A stretch of 64,000 nucleotides of DNA. It comes from an uncultured Porphyromonas sp. Lineage in GTDB: Bacteria > Bacteroidota > Bacteroidia > Bacteroidales > Porphyromonadaceae. The stretch is from assembly GCF_902489635.1 (NCBI RefSeq), contig NZ_CABUAN010000001.1:75504-139503 (forward strand), given 5' to 3'. The translations under genes were made by a program, and so were the position numbers. Positions 9,401 to 19,318 of the stretch are shown piece after piece (within the stretch, counting starts at the first letter, position 1; every line of letters starts with the position of its first letter). The notes below the pieces were generated by a model. It did not search any database, was not told the DNA's origin, and was given only the letters and a program-made list of their open reading frames with translations.

Positions 9401-9518
9401 CTTTTAGGAGCTACAGATAACAACCAGCGAGAAATAGAGAGGCAGATGAGGTCATCGTATCTAATGCGTCAGCCCTGTTGAAGCCCGTCCCTCCTCCCGC
9501 CTAGTCGGATAAATGTGG

Positions 9519-9526
9519 TATATTTG
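9519..9526 (+). promoter_or_regulatory. -7 element (TATATTTG) for lon
   Basis: Matches TAnnTTTG and ends 47 bp before the lon ATG. No TTTG -33 box is seen at the usual distance. No heat-shock operator was recognised. Confidence 0.5.
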
Positions 9527-9573
9527 CAAACAATACAAGCAGATTTGCGCAATAGATAGCTAATATCGCTTAT

Positions 9574-12042
9574 ATGAAAGAAGACAATTACGACTTTGTA
9601 GAGACCGACCTGCCCAACGTTGGACCTGGGGGCATGGTCATTCCTCTGCCGAACGTTATAGATGAAAATGAGATACTTGACGATGAGCATGACGCTCTTC
9701 TGTCACCACTGTTAGGAAGCACCTATCCCGTGCTACCTGTCTTTAATGCCGTCCTCTTTCCCTGCGTCTTGCAGGCAGTCATGTTGACTGAGGACAAGCA
9801 GATAGACGCCGTGAGCAACGCCATGTCCAAGGGACAATATATCGTTGCCACGACTTACATAGGATCAGACCCCGACACCCCCATCACACCAGGCTCTCTC
9901 GCCAAAGAGGGTGTACTCTGTATCGTCGAGGATATGATCCACCCCTCGCCAGACAATGTCGTAGCGATCATACGAGGCATCATACGTATCCACACCAGCA
10001 ACTATACGCAGACGAACCCTTACCTGCGCTGCAGGGTTGAGTCTCCACTCGAATTACCTCATTCGGAAAGGGATCTGACGAACGACACGGAGCTTTTTGT
10101 CGCTTTCAACAAGCTGCGCTATGAGCTGATTGAACTGGTCAAAATGCGACGCATGGAGGGCGCTGAGGACTTTGTCGAGGCACTCAATGCTCAAAACAAC
10201 CTCCCCTTCCTGATCAACTTTACCCCTGCTTATCTCTCTCTAACTCCTAGGGCTAAGCTGGAGCTACTCAAGATCTCCGACACGAAGCATCTCGTTATGG
10301 AGCTGATCTCCTACGTACGTCAGACGAACGAGTTGGTACAGATTAATGAGAAGATCGCAAAGCAGACCCAGTCGGACATGGACGAGATGCAGCGCAAGCA
10401 CTTCTTAGAGCAGCAGATACGCACCATTAGAGAGGAGCTAGGCGAGAGCGACTTTGCCGACCAAACCATTGAGGAGCTACGTGAGGCAGCTACGAAGAAG
10501 AAGTGGAGTGAAGCGGTACAGAAGACCTTCGACCGTGAGCTAGGCAACCTAGAGCGCATCCCGACACAGGCTCCCGAATACTCCATACAGCTACAGTACC
10601 TGCGTCTGATGATCGACCTACCATGGCAGGAGTATAGCCAGGATCAGTTTGACCTCAAGCATGCGGAGGAGATACTAAACCGTGACCACTTCGGTCTAGA
10701 GCGTGTCAAGGAGCGTATCCTAGAGCATCTAGCCGTCATCAAGCTCAAGAACGATCTCAAGTCCCCGATACTCTGTCTCTATGGTCCTCCTGGTGTGGGT
10801 AAGACTTCGCTGGGCAAGAGCATCGCCGAGAGCCTCGGACGTAAGTATGTGCGCATCTCCCTCGGAGGTCTGCACGATGAGGCGGAGATACGTGGACACC
10901 GACGCACCTATATAGGAGCGATGTGCGGACGTATCATAGACAGCATCAAGAAGGCGGGCACAGGCAATCCCGTCTTCGTACTAGACGAGATAGACAAGAT
11001 CTCTTCGGACTACAAGGGCGACCCCGCAGCCGCACTCCTAGAGGTGCTAGATCCGGAACAGAATGTGGCCTTCCATGATAACTACCTAGACGTAGACTAT
11101 GACCTGAGTAAGGTACTCTTCATAGCTACCGCGAATACGCTCAGCACTATCTCTCGTCCGCTCCTAGATCGTATGGAGCTGATTCAGGTGTCGGGCTATC
11201 TGCTGGAGGAGAAGGTCGAGATAGCTCATCGTCATCTCGTACCTAAGGAGCTGGAGGCGCACGGACTAACGAGCGAGCAGTTTGCCATAGACACAGCTGC
11301 GCTAACCTATCTCATCGAGGGCTATACCCGAGAGAGTGGCGTGAGGTCGCTACAGAAGAACCTCGCAGCACTCATGCGTAAGCAGGCTAAGCGTGTCGCC
11401 ATGGGACAGAAGTACAGCGTGCAGATCACTCCTGAGATCATACAGCAAGACCTACGCACACCACCCTACACACGAGACATCTGGCAAGACTTTGGCATGC
11501 CAGGCATCGTCACGGGTCTAGCGTGGACTGAGGTGGGTGGCGAGATACTTTTCATCGAGAGCTCCACACATCGTGGTAAGGAGGGCAAGGTGACACTCAC
11601 GGGCAACCTAGGAGATGTGATGAAAGAGAGTGCCGTCATAGCTCTAGACTATATCAAGGCACACTGCGAGGAGCTGCAGATACCTGAGAGCACCTTTGAC
11701 AAGCTGGAGATACACCTACACGTCCCCGAGGGAGCTATCCCCAAGGATGGCCCGAGTGCTGGTATCACCATGGCCACCTCGCTGGTTTCGACCTTGACCA
11801 GGCGCACGGTGAAGCCTCGCATCGCTATGAGCGGCGAGATAACGCTCACAGGGCGTGTACTCCCCGTAGGAGGCATCAAGGAGAAGATCTTAGCAGCCAA
11901 GCGGGCTGGTGTCAAGACGCTGATCCTGAGCAAAGAAAATGAGAAGGACATCCTAGACATCAAGCCTATATACATTGAGGGCTTGACCTTCTCCTATGTA
12001 GAGACGATCAAGGAGGTGCTAGACCTTGCTCTCAACGACTAG
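9574..12042 (+). CDS. lon: ATP-dependent Lon protease
   Basis: Cytoplasmic AAA+ serine protease that degrades damaged and regulatory proteins. 822 residues. Order: N-terminal substrate-binding domain (from about 50, LPVLPVFNAVLFP), coiled-coil helical region with KHFLEQQIRTI, AAA+ module with Walker A GPPGVGKT at about 405-412 and Walker B FVLDEIDK, then the protease domain. The catalytic dyad is Ser728 in PKDGPSAG and Lys771 in GGIKEKILAAKRAG, at the 43-residue spacing known for Lon. It is preceded by its own -7 element and a 632-bp gap, so it starts a transcription unit. Confidence 0.97.
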   Translation: MKEDNYDFVETDLPNVGPGGMVIPLPNVIDENEILDDEHDALLSPLLGSTYPVLPVFNAVLFPCVLQAVMLTEDKQIDAVSNAMSKGQYIVATTYIGSDPDTPITPGSLAKEGVLCIVEDMIHPSPDNVVAIIRGIIRIHTSNYTQTNPYLRCRVESPLELPHSERDLTNDTELFVAFNKLRYELIELVKMRRMEGAEDFVEALNAQNNLPFLINFTPAYLSLTPRAKLELLKISDTKHLVMELISYVRQTNELVQINEKIAKQTQSDMDEMQRKHFLEQQIRTIREELGESDFADQTIEELREAATKKKWSEAVQKTFDRELGNLERIPTQAPEYSIQLQYLRLMIDLPWQEYSQDQFDLKHAEEILNRDHFGLERVKERILEHLAVIKLKNDLKSPILCLYGPPGVGKTSLGKSIAESLGRKYVRISLGGLHDEAEIRGHRRTYIGAMCGRIIDSIKKAGTGNPVFVLDEIDKISSDYKGDPAAALLEVLDPEQNVAFHDNYLDVDYDLSKVLFIATANTLSTISRPLLDRMELIQVSGYLLEEKVEIAHRHLVPKELEAHGLTSEQFAIDTAALTYLIEGYTRESGVRSLQKNLAALMRKQAKRVAMGQKYSVQITPEIIQQDLRTPPYTRDIWQDFGMPGIVTGLAWTEVGGEILFIESSTHRGKEGKVTLTGNLGDVMKESAVIALDYIKAHCEELQIPESTFDKLEIHLHVPEGAIPKDGPSAGITMATSLVSTLTRRTVKPRIAMSGEITLTGRVLPVGGIKEKILAAKRAGVKTLILSKENEKDILDIKPIYIEGLTFSYVETIKEVLDLALND

Positions 12043-12070
12043 CCCCCTTCACCCTAAAGCTTTAGAGTCT

Positions 12071-12607
12071 ATGAATACAGAGCAGCAGTATCATCAGGTA
12101 GTTGCAGAGTGTAGGACGCTTTTCGCCCAAAAGCTACACGACTATGGAGCTTCGTGGCGCATACTACGCCCCTCCTCACTCACAGATCAGATCATGATCA
12201 AGGCACTACGCATACGCTCCCTAGAGACCAAAGCGGAGCAACGTGTCGATGAGGATGTGGACAACGAATATATCGGTATCGTCAACTATGGCATCATCGG
12301 TCTCATACAGCTAGATCGCACACCGAGCGACAAGCCCGACTTATCGCCCGAAGAGGCACTCGAGCTATACGACCAGCTCATCGAGGAGACTTACCAGCTG
12401 ATGGCCGACAAGAACCATGACTACGACGAGGCGTGGCGCAAGATGCGCATTAGCTCGATAACGGACATCATACTGACGAAGGTCTTCCGCACCAAGGAGA
12501 TCGAAGACCTCGCCGGCAAGACCCTCGTGAGCGAAGGCATAGCGGCTAACTACCAGGATATGATAAACTACGCTATCTTTGCATTGATCAAGTTACGCTT
12601 TGACTAA
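12071..12607 (+). CDS. DUF1599 domain protein
   Basis: 178 residues from ATG 12071. An in-frame start at 12026 would overlap the lon end and adds a non-conserved stretch, so 12071 is preferred. The protein is an internal duplication: CRTLFAQKLHDYGASWRILR...TDQIMIKALRIR and TYQLMADKNHDYDEAWRKMR...TDIILTKVFRTKE have the same layout about 90 residues apart. This is the DUF1599 pattern, a family linked to nucleotide-modification loci in phages but present as a housekeeping gene in Bacteroidetes beside tpiA. Its function is unknown. It leads the DUF1599 - DoxX-like - tpiA - SPOR - folE cluster. Confidence 0.8.
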   Translation: MNTEQQYHQVVAECRTLFAQKLHDYGASWRILRPSSLTDQIMIKALRIRSLETKAEQRVDEDVDNEYIGIVNYGIIGLIQLDRTPSDKPDLSPEEALELYDQLIEETYQLMADKNHDYDEAWRKMRISSITDIILTKVFRTKEIEDLAGKTLVSEGIAANYQDMINYAIFALIKLRFD

Positions 12608-12638
12608 GGTATAGTATACGCCATTTATAGATAACCCT

Positions 12639-13937
12639 ATGAGCCGTCAACGAGTCCAATATATCCTATCCGAACTCTCCCGCATCATACTAGTGGCTCT
12701 GCTACTCTTCTCGGGATTTGTCAAGGGAGTAGACCCTATGGGAGGGGCCATCAAGATAGAGGAGTACCTCAGAGTGATGGGGCTGGGGAGCTGGAGAGCT
12801 ATGGCTCCGGCTCTTTCGGTCGCACTCTGCTCCTTTGAATTTCTCCTCGGGGCTTTTCTCTTAATGGGACTGTGGAGGAGGATCACAGTATGGGCTACCA
12901 CTATCTTTATGGGCGTGATGACGCTCTTGACGCTCTATCTAGCTCTCTTTAACCCTATCAGCGATTGTGGATGCTTTGGTGATGCGCTCAAGCTCACCAA
13001 CTGGCAGACCTTTGGTAAGAACGTCTTCTTCATGGCGATCACGATCGTTTACCTCCTGACCTATCGCAAGGCAAGTCGTCCTTTACGAGGCACAACAGCA
13101 TTTGTGGCAGAGGCCTTACTCCTCTTAGGCTGGGGCATTTTCGTGGGAGGGAACTTAAGGCATCTACCGCTCATCGACTTTCGCCCCTACAAGATCGGAG
13201 CTTCGCTGCGAGAGCTGACCATGATCCCTGAAGACGCTCCTCAAGAGGAGATCGAGTACCTCTTTATCTATGAGAAGAATGGACTGCGGGAGACATTCAA
13301 CATGGAGGACCTCCCCGACTCTACATGGACCTACATTGACCGCCAAGAGCGAGTCATCAAGGAGGGCTACAAGCCTCCCGTCATGGACTTTGCGATCTAT
13401 GCCGGCGGCTCTCAGCAAGCGACAGAGCGTGAGGTAACCCAGACGATGCTACTCAATGAGAGTCCGCAGATATGGGTTATAACGCCAAACTGGGAGACGA
13501 CGCCCATACAGATCGGGCGTAAGCTCAACGCACTCTATGACTGGGCCGAGTCTGTCGGCATCGCTATGTACGGCATCTCTGGCAGTACAGCCGAAGAGCG
13601 TGGACGCTGGCGCAATAAGACGGCAGCCGCCTACCCGCTCTACTTCTGCGATGGTACAATCATCAAGACCATGGCACGGGCTCAGCCCTCTGTCATGCTT
13701 ATCTCTGACGGAGTCATCCTAGACAAGAAGGCGGCTCGAGACTTGCCTGACGAGTATACAGACAAGGATTACGAAAAGCTCTCCTCCATGCTACGACAAG
13801 CACCTCACGCAGGACTACACCTAGAGCGTTGGGGGCTCCTCGTTGCCTGGATAGTCTTTTGCCTTGTTATGCTGATCCAAAGCATCCAGTGGGAGGATAA
13901 GGCTAAGTACTCCGAGTATCAAATCAAGACTAAATAA
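12639..13937 (+). CDS. DoxX/MauE-like membrane protein with C-terminal soluble domain
   Basis: 432 residues. The first ~150 form four membrane helices of DoxX/MauE type (ILVALLLFSGFVKGVDPMGG opens helix 1; NPISDCGCFGDALK lies between helices 3 and 4). A fifth hydrophobic segment follows near 155-175. The rest is a soluble region that looks thioredoxin-like (PQIWVITPNWETT...YGISGST...AAAYPLYFCDG...QPSVMLISDG) without a CxxC pair, and a final membrane helix lies near residues 395-415. The cysteine-containing loop and the neighbouring domain suggest a role in envelope redox or quinone-linked chemistry, but that is inference. It sits in the conserved cluster with tpiA 16 bp downstream. Confidence 0.8.
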   Translation: MSRQRVQYILSELSRIILVALLLFSGFVKGVDPMGGAIKIEEYLRVMGLGSWRAMAPALSVALCSFEFLLGAFLLMGLWRRITVWATTIFMGVMTLLTLYLALFNPISDCGCFGDALKLTNWQTFGKNVFFMAITIVYLLTYRKASRPLRGTTAFVAEALLLLGWGIFVGGNLRHLPLIDFRPYKIGASLRELTMIPEDAPQEEIEYLFIYEKNGLRETFNMEDLPDSTWTYIDRQERVIKEGYKPPVMDFAIYAGGSQQATEREVTQTMLLNESPQIWVITPNWETTPIQIGRKLNALYDWAESVGIAMYGISGSTAEERGRWRNKTAAAYPLYFCDGTIIKTMARAQPSVMLISDGVILDKKAARDLPDEYTDKDYEKLSSMLRQAPHAGLHLERWGLLVAWIVFCLVMLIQSIQWEDKAKYSEYQIKTK

Positions 13938-13953
13938 TCAATACACATATATC

Positions 13954-14718
13954 ATGGACAAGAGAACACTCATCGTAGCTGGGAACTGGAAGATGAACAT
14001 GACCCTCGACGCAGGGCTCCAGCTCATCACGGATATCAAAGAGCAGGTGGCAAAGCTCAACAATCCCTGCAAGGTAATCCTAGCTCCACCCTACATTCAC
14101 CTAGGAGCGATGAAAGGACTACTCGCTGGGAGCAACATCGAGTACGCTGCGCAGGACTGCTCAGCACACGAGGCTGGAGCTTACACAGGTGAGGTATCTG
14201 CTGAGATGATACGCTCCTGTGGTTGTACCTACGTCATCATCGGGCACAGCGAGCGTCGTGCTTATCACAAGGAGAGTGCCGAGCTACTAGCTCAGAAGAT
14301 CGATCAGGCTCTCGCTTATGGGCTGAAGGTCATCTTCTGCGTTGGCGAGCAGCAAGCAGAGCGTGAAGGCAATCGCTACTTCGAGGTAGTCGATGAGCAG
14401 CTACGTGGTTCCCTCGGTCATCTCTCACACGAGCAGATGGCGCAGATCGTCATCGCTTACGAGCCTGTATGGGCTATCGGCACAGGCTTGACAGCAACAC
14501 CAGAGCAGGCGCAGGAGATGCACCAGCACATTCGTCAGACGGTAGCATCGCTCTTTGACCAGAAGCTCGCAGATCTCACTACGATCCTCTATGGTGGTAG
14601 CTGTAAGGCTTCAAACGCTGATGCTCTCTTCTCACAGCCCGACGTCGATGGCGGACTCATCGGAGGAGCTGCCCTCAAGGCTGATACATTCTTACCCATT
14701 ATCACAGCAAACAAATGA
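13954..14718 (+). CDS. tpiA: Triosephosphate isomerase
   Basis: Interconverts dihydroxyacetone phosphate and glyceraldehyde 3-phosphate in glycolysis and gluconeogenesis. 254 residues, standard length for this TIM barrel. Catalytic residues are visible: Lys13 in GNWKMN, His98 in IIGHSERR and Glu170 in AYEPVWAIGTG. The phosphate-binding end is LYGGSCKASNA ... GGLIGGAAL. The stop overlaps the next start (ATGA, 4 bp), so the SPOR gene is translationally coupled. Confidence 0.97.
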   Translation: MDKRTLIVAGNWKMNMTLDAGLQLITDIKEQVAKLNNPCKVILAPPYIHLGAMKGLLAGSNIEYAAQDCSAHEAGAYTGEVSAEMIRSCGCTYVIIGHSERRAYHKESAELLAQKIDQALAYGLKVIFCVGEQQAEREGNRYFEVVDEQLRGSLGHLSHEQMAQIVIAYEPVWAIGTGLTATPEQAQEMHQHIRQTVASLFDQKLADLTTILYGGSCKASNADALFSQPDVDGGLIGGAALKADTFLPIITANK

Positions 14719-15185
14719 GGCTTTTAGCGTCCATCAGGCATTCGCTCGTCCTACTCTTGAGTGTGACCATACTCTCTGGCTCACTTGTGGCACAGGAGCG
14801 CACTCAGGGGCAGGACATCTTTGCCCAGATAACGACACAAACCAGTGGGGGCCAGGTGACTATCACTCAGCCCAGCTGGTTGCGTGCTCTCGTGGGGAAG
14901 ACCTTTCACGCCCCAGGTAGCGTCATCACAGGATATCGCATACAGATCTATACGAGCAATATGCGCGGAGCTAAGCAGGAGGCCTACCGCTTAGCCAGTC
15001 AGATAAGGGGGGCAGCGCCTGAGCTCTCTTCTTACGTCACTTATAGCGCACCCTTCTGGCGTCTATCGATCGGAGACTACTCTTCGCGACAAGAAGCTCA
15101 GCAGCAGCTCAATGCTCTGCGTGCCTCCCACCCACGCTTAATGCGAGAAGCATACATCGTGCGGGAGAAAGTGCGAGTACGCTGA
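14715..15185 (+). CDS. Exported SPOR-domain protein
   Basis: 156 residues. A signal peptide is clear (basic MRLLASIRHS, hydrophobic LVLLLSVTILSGSLVAQ, then ERTQG). The C-terminal ~75 residues form a SPOR-type fold: ITGYRIQIYTSNMRGAKQEA, then FWRLSIGDYSSRQEAQQQLNALRA. SPOR domains bind peptidoglycan lacking stem peptides at division sites, so a periplasmic cell-wall role is likely. It overlaps tpiA by 4 bp and precedes folE. Confidence 0.85.
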   Translation: MRLLASIRHSLVLLLSVTILSGSLVAQERTQGQDIFAQITTQTSGGQVTITQPSWLRALVGKTFHAPGSVITGYRIQIYTSNMRGAKQEAYRLASQIRGAAPELSSYVTYSAPFWRLSIGDYSSRQEAQQQLNALRASHPRLMREAYIVREKVRVR

Positions 15186-15253
15186 GATTTACTCAGAGTA
15201 GCTACCCATAGACTTATCATCGAATTCTTTTTTCTGAAAACCATCTTACATAC

Positions 15254-15877
15254 ATGGAAGAGCCCCAGCACATATTACACACTGATCAAAACTACGTGGT
15301 CAACGACTTCCTACCTGATCCACAACTAGAGAGAATGAAAGAGCACGTCAAGGCACTCATCACAGAGCTAGGCGAAGACCCGACACGCGAAGGGCTGCTC
15401 AAGACTCCCGAGCGAGTCTCCAAGGCACTCCACTTTCTCACCAAGGGCTATCAGGAAGATCCCTTAGCGATCCTACGTGCTGCTACATTTAGAGAGGATT
15501 ATCAGCAGATGGTCATCGTACGGGATATAGACTTTTACTCCCTCTGCGAGCATCACATGCTACCTTTCTTTGGCAAGGTACACGTAGGCTACATCCCCAA
15601 CAAGTATATCACGGGGCTCAGCAAGATACCGCGTATCGTTGACGTCTTCGCCCGTCGCCTACAGGTACAGGAGCGACTGACCACACAGATCAAAGACTGC
15701 ATCCAGCAGGCACTCTCACCATTAGGCGTCATCGTCGTCATCGAGGCTCAGCACATGTGTATGCAGATGCGTGGCGTACAGAAGCAAAACTCACTCACCA
15801 CGACGAGCGACTTCACGGGAGCCTTCAAAGAGTCGAAGACTCGCGAGGAGTTTTTCAACCTAGTGCGTAGAGGTTAG
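15254..15877 (+). CDS. folE: GTP cyclohydrolase I
   Basis: First step of tetrahydrofolate/pterin synthesis: GTP to 7,8-dihydroneopterin triphosphate. 207 residues. Zinc and active-site residues are visible in [21 protein letters not shown] and in [40 protein letters not shown] is the conserved N-terminal helix pair. It is the last gene of the tpiA cluster, 68 bp after the SPOR gene. Confidence 0.97.
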   Translation: MEEPQHILHTDQNYVVNDFLPDPQLERMKEHVKALITELGEDPTREGLLKTPERVSKALHFLTKGYQEDPLAILRAATFREDYQQMVIVRDIDFYSLCEHHMLPFFGKVHVGYIPNKYITGLSKIPRIVDVFARRLQVQERLTTQIKDCIQQALSPLGVIVVIEAQHMCMQMRGVQKQNSLTTTSDFTGAFKESKTREEFFNLVRRG

Positions 15878-15919
15878 CTGGGCATAGTCATTTAGTTCAC
15901 ACAGCACGACATTTTCTTT

Positions 15920-16465
15920 ATGATACATCACTATCACGTAAGCTCCGAGGCTGAGGAGACCTTCTCTCTAGACTTTGAGATACAAGCTGATGCTACCTTT
16001 GCACAGCTTATGGATCTGCTGATCGACACGCTCGACTTCGATCCAGCATCGATTGGTATGTTTTACCTTTGCGATGATCGTTGGCAAAGTATAGGACAGG
16101 TAGCCTCCAGCGACTTCTTTGAGACCGATGCCGGCAATCAATATGAGATCGAAAGCTCTCGCCTAGAGGATCTACTTGACGAGACGGGAGCTCGGATGCG
16201 TTACCTCTATGATCTCTTTGAGGATCGCTATCTACGCCTTCAGCTAGTCAAGATACATAGTGGCTCGCTGTCCAGCCCTGAGATCATCTCTCTAGAGGGC
16301 AAGAAGCCTCGACAGACCGATCCCGATGAATTTGTTGGAGGTCTGGGCGGTGACGCGCTCTCTGGCGATGCTCCCTTAGGGATGATGGACGAAGCCTTCG
16401 ACGAGGAGCTCTTTAACGCTGATGAACTCTCTAGCGATGGCTTTAGCATCGTAGATGAAGAGTAA
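15920..16465 (+). CDS. Plasmid pRiA4b ORF-3-like protein
   Basis: 181 residues. The N-terminal ~120 fit the PRiA4-ORF3 pattern common in Bacteroidetes: YHVSSEAEETFSLDFEIQADATFAQLMDLL, then FYLCDDRW and LRYLYDLFEDR-like MRYLYDLFEDRYLRLQLVKI. The last ~60 residues are acidic and low in complexity (GGLGGDALSGDAPLG, DEELFNADELSSD). Function is unknown and family assignment is from pattern memory. It lies directly upstream of miaA (19 bp). Confidence 0.65.
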   Translation: MIHHYHVSSEAEETFSLDFEIQADATFAQLMDLLIDTLDFDPASIGMFYLCDDRWQSIGQVASSDFFETDAGNQYEIESSRLEDLLDETGARMRYLYDLFEDRYLRLQLVKIHSGSLSSPEIISLEGKKPRQTDPDEFVGGLGGDALSGDAPLGMMDEAFDEELFNADELSSDGFSIVDEE

Positions 16466-16484
16466 GAGTTAGCTTTCCTCTCCG

Positions 16485-17456
16485 ATGAGCGGCTGCCCTA
16501 GCAAACTAAAGGAGGTCTCCCCTACACTGATCGTACTCACAGGAGCTACAGGTGTAGGGAAGACCTCCTTTGCTATAGCAGTGGCGCATCATCTAGGCTC
16601 CCCCTCCCAGCCCCTACCTATCCTCTCGGCAGACTCTCGACAGATATATCGTGGCATGCCAATCGGCACCGCCACCCCAACGGAAGAAGAGCGGCGACTG
16701 GCTCCTCATTACTTCGTAGCGACCCATGAGATCACCGAGCAGTATAGTGCCGGACGCTATGAGCTGGAGGTGATGGAGTGCCTAGAGCAACTCTTTCGGG
16801 AGCAACCCGTCGTCATCCTTTGCGGTGGTTCTATGCTCTACATCGACGCTATCTGTAGTGGAATAGATGACATTCCCCCCGTTGATCCAGAGGTGCGAGC
16901 GCAACTTCACGAGCGTTATCAGAGAGAAGGGCTAGCAGGCATCCTCGCTGAGTTACAGCTCGTCGACCCGCTTTACTATAATAAGGTAGACCACTGCAAT
17001 CATCGTCGTGTGATGCATGCGCTAGAGGTGTATCTCAGCAGCGGGGCACCACTCTCCTCCTACCACTCAGGCGAAGATGCCGAGCGTCCCTTCCGTCTGC
17101 TCACCTATGCCTTGACACGTCCCCGTGAGGAGCTCTACCAGCGGATCAACCAGCGCGTGGAGATGATGATCGAGGAGGGCTTGGTCGAGGAGGCCAAGAC
17201 GCTCTACCCTCATCGACAGCTCAATGCGCTCAATACGGTAGGATACAAAGAGCTCTTCGCACACTTCGATGGGCAGTACGATCTGACAGAGGCGGTACGT
17301 CTCATACAGCGCAACAGTCGTCACTTCGCTCGCAAGCAACTCACCTGGCAGCGTCGTCATCCTGAGTTCGCTCCGATCGATCTCTCCACACCTTGGGAGC
17401 CCCTCCTAGAGCGCATCCAGCAAGACTTACTCACACAGCCACAGACCGATAGATGA
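16485..17456 (+). CDS. miaA: tRNA dimethylallyltransferase
   Basis: Adds the dimethylallyl group to A37 of tRNAs that read codons starting with U. 323 residues. P-loop GATGVGKT at residues 20-27, DSRQIYRGMPIGTA for substrate handling, then GGSMLYIDA and the C-terminal helical region with NTVGYKELFAH and RNSRHFARKQLTW. All are conserved in MiaA. The stop overlaps the radC start (ATGA). Confidence 0.96.
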   Translation: MSGCPSKLKEVSPTLIVLTGATGVGKTSFAIAVAHHLGSPSQPLPILSADSRQIYRGMPIGTATPTEEERRLAPHYFVATHEITEQYSAGRYELEVMECLEQLFREQPVVILCGGSMLYIDAICSGIDDIPPVDPEVRAQLHERYQREGLAGILAELQLVDPLYYNKVDHCNHRRVMHALEVYLSSGAPLSSYHSGEDAERPFRLLTYALTRPREELYQRINQRVEMMIEEGLVEEAKTLYPHRQLNALNTVGYKELFAHFDGQYDLTEAVRLIQRNSRHFARKQLTWQRRHPEFAPIDLSTPWEPLLERIQQDLLTQPQTDR

Positions 17457-18256
17457 AAGCAGACAAACCCCTTCAGCCAGCCAAGCCATTGTCCCAAAGC
17501 TCTACCAAAAACACCATCAAGCAGTGGAGCGAGGAGGATCGTCCTCGGGAGAAGCTCCTCAGACTTGGTGCTCGCAACCTCTCAGATGCTGAGTTGCTGG
17601 CTATCTTCATCAACTCTGGCACGGAGCAGGACACAGCTCTAGACCTAGCTAAGAAGCTTATGACTGGTCTAGATAACGATCTAGGTCGGCTCTTAGAAAT
17701 AGACCATGCCTACCTCACTGGAAGCATACCTGGAGAAAAGAAAAAGCGATTTGCCGGACTAGGCGATGCACGCGCCTGCACCATACTAGCAGCCATCGAG
17801 CTGGGACGCAGACTACGAGACACACCACCTCCTCAGCGCACGCCGATCACCTGTAGCCTAGACGCTTACCGCGTTTTACGACGTCATCTCGAGGACTTAG
17901 ATCATGAGGAGCTAAGGTGCCTTTACCTAGATGCTTCGGGACGAGTCATCAAGAATGTCTTAGTTTCCTCAGGAGGCGTCAGCCACGCTGTAGCCGATCT
18001 GCGACTCATCTTGGCTCCCGCTATCACGCTCTATGCCTCGGCGATCATCCTTGCGCACAATCACCCCACGGGTCACCTACAGCCCAGTGCCGAGGACATA
18101 GACCTCACCAAGCGAGTCAAGCAGGTAGCCTCTGTCTGCAACATACGTCTCAACGACCACCTCATCCTCGGTCGTTACCACGCTTCAGTCACCTCTGATG
18201 GTGAGCGGTCGCACTATCTGAGCTTTGCGGATAGTGGTATGCTCGCATCGATCTAG
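17453..18256 (+). CDS. radC: RadC-family JAB-domain protein
   Basis: 267 residues, UPF0758/RadC type. The N-terminal helix-hairpin-helix-like part contains RPREKLLRLGARNLSDAELLAIFINSGT. The C-terminal JAB/MPN+ metalloprotease-like domain has LAHNHPTGHLQPSAED, giving the HxH-x-D zinc ligands, followed by NDHLILG. The historical DNA-repair role is doubtful and the true substrate is unknown. It is coupled to miaA by a 4-bp overlap and followed by the pfkA promoter. Confidence 0.9.
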   Translation: MKADKPLQPAKPLSQSSTKNTIKQWSEEDRPREKLLRLGARNLSDAELLAIFINSGTEQDTALDLAKKLMTGLDNDLGRLLEIDHAYLTGSIPGEKKKRFAGLGDARACTILAAIELGRRLRDTPPPQRTPITCSLDAYRVLRRHLEDLDHEELRCLYLDASGRVIKNVLVSSGGVSHAVADLRLILAPAITLYASAIILAHNHPTGHLQPSAEDIDLTKRVKQVASVCNIRLNDHLILGRYHASVTSDGERSHYLSFADSGMLASI

Positions 18257-18279
18257 CTCCACACTTGCGGTAAAAGTGC

Positions 18280-18287
18280 TACCTTTG
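18280..18287 (+). promoter_or_regulatory. -7 element (TACCTTTG) for pfkA
   Basis: TACCTTTG matches TAnnTTTG, lies 34 bp before the ATG at 18322 and just after the radC stop. It supports a separate pfkA transcript and the ATG over the TTG two codons upstream. Confidence 0.6.
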
Positions 18288-18321
18288 TAGCATAGATCAC
18301 TATCTAAACTAACACTTGAGC

Positions 18322-19305
18322 ATGAATCGCATCAAACGCATTGGCGTACTCACATCGGGCGGTGATGCCCCTGGCATGAATGCTGCTATACGGGCCGTCG
18401 CTAGAGCCTCTCTGTACCACGGCATATCCGTATGTGGCATCATAAAGGGCTACACAGGACTTATCGAAAACAATGTCATCGAGCTTACCGTCGAGAACGT
18501 AAGCAATATCATACAGCGTGGAGGCACTATCCTCAAGACAGCACGAAGCCATGAGTTCGAGACTACCGAAGGTCGTGCTCGTGCTTACCAAGTTATCCAG
18601 GAAAATGAGATAGATGGTCTCGTCGTCATCGGTGGTGACGGCTCTCTCACCGGCGCACGACTGCTAGCCAATGAGCATAACCTGCCCATCGTAGGCATCC
18701 CCGCTACCATCGACAACGACCTCGCTGGCACAGACCTCACGATAGGTTATACGACAGCTCTCAATACCATTATGGATGCTGTCGACAAACTAAGAGACAC
18801 CGCCTCAAGTCATGAGCGCATCTTCTTTGTCGAGGTCATGGGACGTGAGTCTGGATTCCTAGCACTCAATGGAGCCATCGCTACGGGGTCAGAAGGAGCT
18901 CTCATCCCCGAAGACCCAACCAGTACCGAGGCTCTCAAGAAGATGATCGAGAGTGGCTTCCGCAAGACCAAGAGTAGTAGCATCATCCTCGTCACTGAGA
19001 GCGGTGAGCGGGAGGGACAGACACTCTTCATCGCCGATGACTTCAAGCGTCGCTACCCCAAGTTTGACATTCGTGTCACCATCTTAGGGCACCTACAGAG
19101 AGGTGGTATACCATGCGCTACTGACCGTATCATGGGTAGTCGAATGGGTGCAGCTGCCGTGCAGGCACTCCTCGATGAGCAGCGCAATGTGATGATCGGC
19201 TACGACAACGATGAGATCGTCTACGTACCTTTTGTCAAGGCGACCAAAAAGCAAAAGCGCATCGACCCCGACCTCATCGACTTGCTACACATGCTCTCTA
19301 TCTAA
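18322..19305 (+). CDS. pfkA: ATP-type 6-phosphofructokinase
   Basis: Commits fructose 6-phosphate to glycolysis. 327 residues from ATG 18322; a TTG at 18316 is less likely. Motifs: GGDAPGMN at residues 13-20, [21 protein letters not shown] carrying the catalytic Asp, and [14 protein letters not shown] for substrate binding. The Gly in GGDGS rather than Asp favours ATP over pyrophosphate as phosphoryl donor, known from the family. It has its own promoter; mutY follows with a 13-bp gap. Confidence 0.96.
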   Translation: MNRIKRIGVLTSGGDAPGMNAAIRAVARASLYHGISVCGIIKGYTGLIENNVIELTVENVSNIIQRGGTILKTARSHEFETTEGRARAYQVIQENEIDGLVVIGGDGSLTGARLLANEHNLPIVGIPATIDNDLAGTDLTIGYTTALNTIMDAVDKLRDTASSHERIFFVEVMGRESGFLALNGAIATGSEGALIPEDPTSTEALKKMIESGFRKTKSSSIILVTESGEREGQTLFIADDFKRRYPKFDIRVTILGHLQRGGIPCATDRIMGSRMGAAAVQALLDEQRNVMIGYDNDEIVYVPFVKATKKQKRIDPDLIDLLHMLSI

Positions 19306-19318
19306 AGAAGCTCCCCTT

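Larger units (their letters stand above)
8942..9573. other. Gap between GT2 gene and lon: repeat element A copy 1, lon leader
   Basis: No gene is seen. The gap holds palindrome-array element A copy 1, a short CT-rich heptad run (CTAACCT type, about 9056-9080), a second GTCAGCCCTG motif at about 9469-9478 and the lon promoter. Open frames across the array are repeat read-through. Confidence 0.75.
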
